A stretch of 64,000 nt of DNA from JBCBKP01 sp038521625. Its GTDB lineage: Bacteria > Planctomycetota > Phycisphaerae > Phycisphaerales > UBA1924. Below the pieces are notes generated by a model that saw nothing but the letters and a program-made list of their open reading frames with translations, was not told where the DNA came from and did not search any database. Below are positions 60,735-64,000 of this stretch, piece after piece (position 1 is the stretch's first letter; each line of letters starts with the position of its first letter). The stretch covers positions 1 through 64,000 of the forward strand of contig JBCBKP010000009.1 in NCBI GenBank assembly GCA_038521625.1, read 5' to 3'. Position numbers and translations under genes: made by a program.

Positions 60735-62909
60735 TTACTGCGGCTGGTTGCACTCGGGCGAGAAGAAGAGGTCGACGAACGCGTTGACGTCGGCCTGCGA
60801 GATCACGCCGAACGGCGCGGCGAGGTCGGCACGCGGGTCCATCCCGAAGAAGAAGCCGACGAAGGCGTTCACGTCGGCCTGCGACACCAGGTCGAGCGGC
60901 GGGGCGTACGAGGCGATCGGGCACGGATCGACGACGTCGATCGAGCTGGTCGCGCCGACGTAGATGAGGGCGTTGTAGGCCTCGTCGAGGCTGGTCGGGT
61001 CACCGGCGCTCGAGGTCGGATCGTCGAAGTCGCCGTCGCCGTCGACGTCGTAGACGATCTCGGCCGAGAGGATCACGCCGCCGTTGCTCTCCGCGTCAAT
61101 CGGGGAGAACTGCGAGGCGTCCTGGCCGAGGTGGGCCGCCGTGGTGGCGTTGCTCGAGAAGAACGCGCCCGACGAGATCGAGTTGCTGTCGGCGATCGAG
61201 ATGAACTGCACCTGGTACGGCGTGCCCGAGTTCAGGCCCGTGACCGTCGTGCCGGTGCCGAAGCCGCCGCGGACGACGAGCTCGAGATCGAAGCTGAAGT
61301 TCGCCGGGTTGTAGACCGCGCGGAACAGGCCGGTGTCGGCGAATTGCTCGTCGTTCGCCTGGAACGGCGCGACGAACCAGACGTTGCCCGACGAGTCGAT
61401 CGCCGGCGAGGTGACCGAGGGGCCGGTCGCGCCCGGGAACGCCAGGTCGATCGGGAGCAGCGTGCCGAGCACGTTGCCGCCGGGGCCGTCCAGGTACTCC
61501 TTGCTCGCGCTGAACGTGGCGTAGGCGACGAGGGTCTCCGAGACATTGCCCGAAGCGTCCTCGCGGAAGGCAACGATGTAGTTGTCCGGGTCCTGATCGA
61601 AGCGGGTCGACTGGTTCAGGCCCAGGGTCACGACGCCGAGGAGGTCGCCGTTCGGGATCACCTGCACGTCGACCTGGCCCGAGCCGCCATTGAACGCGGC
61701 CTGGCTGAAGTGGTGGATCGACGCGCCAGTGGCGGCGTTGAGCACGAAACCGTTGCTGTTGTCGGTGATGTTGCCGTTGGTCGGGTCGAACAGGCGACGC
61801 GATGCGCCGATCGGGGCGCCGCTCGCGTCGACCGCGAACACGTTGATCGTCTCGGTCTCGCCGGTGTCCGGCTGGCCGCCCTTGGCCAGGATGGCCATCG
61901 TCGCGACGCCCGAGTCGTTGAAGCCGCCGAAGGTGTTCGGCGTGAGGGCCAGGCCGCCGCGGTGATCGACACCGCTGGGGGCACCGGCGCCGAAGAGGTG
62001 CTGGGTCGAAGTGCCGAGCGGGGATGAGCCGCCGAAGCGGTACTGGCTGCTGAAGTTCGGGCCGCCGATCAGGCCGTTGCCGCCGAAGATCGACTGCGGC
62101 AGCGCCTGCGGAACCGAGTGCGTGTCGCTGTCGCTAGTGCTGAGCAGGCGCTCGGTCGCCTGTGCGCCCGTCGGGGTGGCGGCGCTGAGGACGTTGAAGA
62201 CGCCATTGTTGCGAAGGTCCAGATTCACGCGGTAGTAGTTCTGGCCCGGGACGGCGCCCGCGCCGGCGAAGAAGGTGTCGGTGCGGAAGTAGGCGTTGCC
62301 GTTGGCGTCGACGCCGCCCACGCCGGTCGAGAAGAAGTCGTCGCCGGGGCTGACCTGGTTGTTCGCCGCGAGGACGCGGGTCACGAACAGGCGATCGCCA
62401 TCGGACGGATCGATGTTGATGATCGTGCCGTTCAGCGTGTTGCTGGTCGTGTTGCCCACCGTGCTGGTCGTGCTGAACGCGTTGAAGAGCGTCGACAGCT
62501 GGACGTAGTCGATCGTGCTGCCGACGAGCTCGATCTCCTCTGACGGCACGCTGTTGTTCGGCCCGACGCCGAAGCCCGGCTGATCCCAGCGGAAGAAGAG
62601 GGGATCGCCATTGATCGGCCCGACGACCAGATCCTGGCTGATCGCCTGACCCGAGATCAGCGTGCCGAAGAAGCCGCCCTGGCTGGCGACATTCGGAGCC
62701 TTGTGGATCGGGCCGATGCCGAAGGTGGTGCCGAACGACGTGGTGATCGGCGCGAGGTCGAGAACGAAGCGGTCGACCTGATCGGTGGCGCTGAATACGT
62801 CCGGCGCGTCGCCCGGGAGGCCCGTGCCAAGGTTCGAGATCGAGTCCTGCGCGAACACCGAGCCGCTGAGGCCGGCGAGCGCAACGAGAGCCGCGATGCG
62901 AGTCTTCAT
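60735..62909 (-). CDS. Large secreted protein of unknown function with dockerin-like tail
   Basis: 724 aa. Signal peptide MKTRIAALVALAGLSGSVFAQ. The mature protein is rich in Gly, Asn, Ser, Thr, Val and Asp, with beta-propeller or beta-helix character and no catalytic motif I recognise. A DVDGDGDFDD calcium-binding-like stretch lies near residue 640. The C-terminus has two copies of SQADVNAFVxxFF ending in PECNQPQ, nearly the same as the tail of the protein at 58193-60571. GGAGACAGC lies upstream of the ATG. Probably exported and surface-attached. Confidence 0.75.
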   Translation of the reverse strand: MKTRIAALVALAGLSGSVFAQDSISNLGTGLPGDAPDVFSATDQVDRFVLDLAPITTSFGTTFGIGPIHKAPNVASQGGFFGTLISGQAISQDLVVGPINGDPLFFRWDQPGFGVGPNNSVPSEEIELVGSTIDYVQLSTLFNAFSTTSTVGNTTSNTLNGTIINIDPSDGDRLFVTRVLAANNQVSPGDDFFSTGVGGVDANGNAYFRTDTFFAGAGAVPGQNYYRVNLDLRNNGVFNVLSAATPTGAQATERLLSTSDSDTHSVPQALPQSIFGGNGLIGGPNFSSQYRFGGSSPLGTSTQHLFGAGAPSGVDHRGGLALTPNTFGGFNDSGVATMAILAKGGQPDTGETETINVFAVDASGAPIGASRRLFDPTNGNITDNSNGFVLNAATGASIHHFSQAAFNGGSGQVDVQVIPNGDLLGVVTLGLNQSTRFDQDPDNYIVAFREDASGNVSETLVAYATFSASKEYLDGPGGNVLGTLLPIDLAFPGATGPSVTSPAIDSSGNVWFVAPFQANDEQFADTGLFRAVYNPANFSFDLELVVRGGFGTGTTVTGLNSGTPYQVQFISIADSNSISSGAFFSSNATTAAHLGQDASQFSPIDAESNGGVILSAEIVYDVDGDGDFDDPTSSAGDPTSLDEAYNALIYVGATSSIDVVDPCPIASYAPPLDLVSQADVNAFVGFFFGMDPRADLAAPFGVISQADVNAFVDLFFSPECNQPQ

Positions 62910-63288
62910 GATCTGCTGTCTCCGTGAATACAAGTGGCGCCCAAACCTTCGCCTAGACCGGGCCGTGCACAGCGGGTCGCAAACCGTGCATACGGCGCGT
63001 CCGGCGACAGTCCAGAATGCGTCAGGTGATTCGAGGCAGTCGCCTCCCCCGAGGCGACCGGCACCAACCTTCGACGCAAGCTTAGATCTGCGGTGACCCA
63101 AGGCAAAGCCCGAGAGGCCCACGCGGGCCGCTAAGTTTGCGCAAAGGACCCCGAGGCACCGTTTCGCGCCAGGATCGAGCCCCGGTCATACCGGGCGAAA
63201 CCACGGCCCGCCAAGCGGTTGGAATCGGACCGGACCGTCCGCTCATCGCCGCAGTCGATCGGGCCGGCCACCGGGCTGATCTCCGGGC
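62910..63288. other. Intergenic region upstream of the secreted protein gene
   Basis: 379 nt with no gene I can support. It holds a perfect 8-bp hairpin with a CCCC (plus strand) loop at 63039-63058, and a smaller 6-bp CCCGGT/ACCGGG hairpin with a CAT loop at 63181-63195. Clear -35/-10 elements were not found. Confidence 0.5.
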
Positions 63289-64000
63289 TCAGTTGATGAT
63301 GTTGCCCTGCTCGGCCATGAAGGCGTCCGACTCCGGCGTGTTGCCGCCGGTCTGCCAGACCGTTCCGGTCGGGTACCACGGGTTCGGGTCGGTCCAGACC
63401 TCGGTCTGCGTGAGGCTGCTCACCGAGCCGTCGAACTTCGCCACATTGACGGTGTTCCCGGGGTGGCGGAACGTCAGCGGCAGGTTCTCCTGGTTCGGAG
63501 CCCGGTTGAACTCGCGCCCCCAGGCGGTCGAGCCGATGAACTGGGGCGACGACGACGCGAACGAGCCGTACAGCCCGGGCGAGGGGCTCGGATCGATGTC
63601 GAGCACGCCGCCGAACTGGTTGGTCCGGTAGCGCGTCGCGTCGGCGAACATGATCTTGTCCGACGCCGTCCGCCCGACCAGATCGAGGCGCGGGCGGAAG
63701 TTCGCCGGCGACTGCACCGGCGCGCCGCCGAAGATCATCATCGAGCCCGTGTTCGCCGGGAACGGTCGGATCACGTTGCCGAACGTGTTCGCCCGACGCT
63801 CGAGGTAATCGCGGTTCAGCTCGTTGTTCGCCAGGTGCGCGAACGCCGACGGCATCAGGTAGCTGACCTGCAGAAGGCCCTCGAGCTCGCGGATTCGATC
63901 GAGCTCGTCGAAGTCCGGCGTGCTGCCGAGCGAGCCGGTGTAGAGGATCGTGTTCTCGACGCGGGCCGCTTCGCAGCCGAAGTTGTTCAGGATCTGCGCC
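63289..64000 (-). CDS. Prepilin-type (H-X9-DG) protein, 5' part outside the window
   Basis: 237 residues visible; the frame remains open to the window edge, so the gene starts beyond 64000. The C-terminal part contains FRHPGNTVNVAKFDGSV, the H-X9-DG signature of planctomycete type II secretion/prepilin-like proteins (DUF1559 and relatives). The N-terminal methylation motif GFTLxE that would define it as a pilin lies outside the window. Such proteins are exported pseudopilin-like subunits, often present in large numbers of paralogues. Confidence 0.75.
   Translation of the reverse strand, partial: AQILNNFGCEAARVENTILYTGSLGSTPDFDELDRIRELEGLLQVSYLMPSAFAHLANNELNRDYLERRANTFGNVIRPFPANTGSMMIFGGAPVQSPANFRPRLDLVGRTASDKIMFADATRYRTNQFGGVLDIDPSPSPGLYGSFASSSPQFIGSTAWGREFNRAPNQENLPLTFRHPGNTVNVAKFDGSVSSLTQTEVWTDPNPWYPTGTVWQTGGNTPESDAFMAEQGNIIN

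Overview
The window is a chromosomal segment of a high-GC bacterium, most likely a member of the Planctomycetota close to the Phycisphaerales. I infer this from several things seen together: secreted proteins ending in dockerin-like duplicated tails, a prepilin-type protein with an H-X9-DG C-terminus at the right edge, a ThiD2-ThiE fusion, an AroD-AroE fusion, and ribosomal proteins with unusual extensions. No rRNA, tRNA, insertion sequence, prophage, plasmid feature or CRISPR array was seen.

Layout. 0.4-2.7 kb: a secreted metallophosphoesterase. 2.8-6.4 kb (minus): a tightly overlapping operon of an ABC-2 exporter (ATPase, permease), a methyltransferase and a small zinc-ribbon membrane protein. 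6.6-30.2 kb: housekeeping genes in short units on both strands: SUFU-domain protein, prfA, DUF3754 protein, aroDE, a FabZ-ACP-FabZ lipid unit, recO, an HDOD signalling protein, an M16 peptidase, thiD2-thiE, an RluA-type synthase, hemW, an FHA protein, purA-uppS-cdsA, a zinc-ribbon coiled-coil protein, a GT39-like membrane transferase, ruvB and two proteins of unknown role. 30.5-46.2 kb: one long plus-strand ribosomal protein, secY and rpoA cluster (rpsJ to rplQ). rpmD, adk, infA and rpsD are absent from their usual places. 46.3-58.2 kb: a lipoprotein, an alcohol dehydrogenase, pheS, then a translationally coupled run (SDR, peroxiredoxin-like fusion, membrane protein, Fe-S photolyase), a SpoIIE phosphatase with a coupled glycosyltransferase, and a secreted nuclease/phosphatase. 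58.2-64 kb (minus): a second, multidomain secreted EEP enzyme, a large secreted protein of unknown function and a truncated prepilin-like gene.

How the genes work together. Most of the window is core metabolism and translation. The secreted enzymes (two EEP-fold proteins and a calcineurin-like phosphoesterase) suggest scavenging of phosphate or extracellular DNA. The photolyase operon looks like a light/oxidative damage unit.

The most unusual signals are regulatory or structural. (1) At least nine genes carry a TANNNT -10-like box only 6-8 nt before the start codon, which implies leaderless mRNAs. One divergent pair (13949 minus, 13972 plus) shares the TA step between two overlapping boxes. 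(2) A 288-nt gap between rplC and rplD holds an array of strong hairpins. (3) Ribosomal protein L22 carries an N-terminal XRE-like helix-turn-helix. (4) The short-form S14 has lost three of its four zinc cysteines. (5) Two sites with the architecture TCAAG-N15-GCCGAT resemble sigma-28 promoters.
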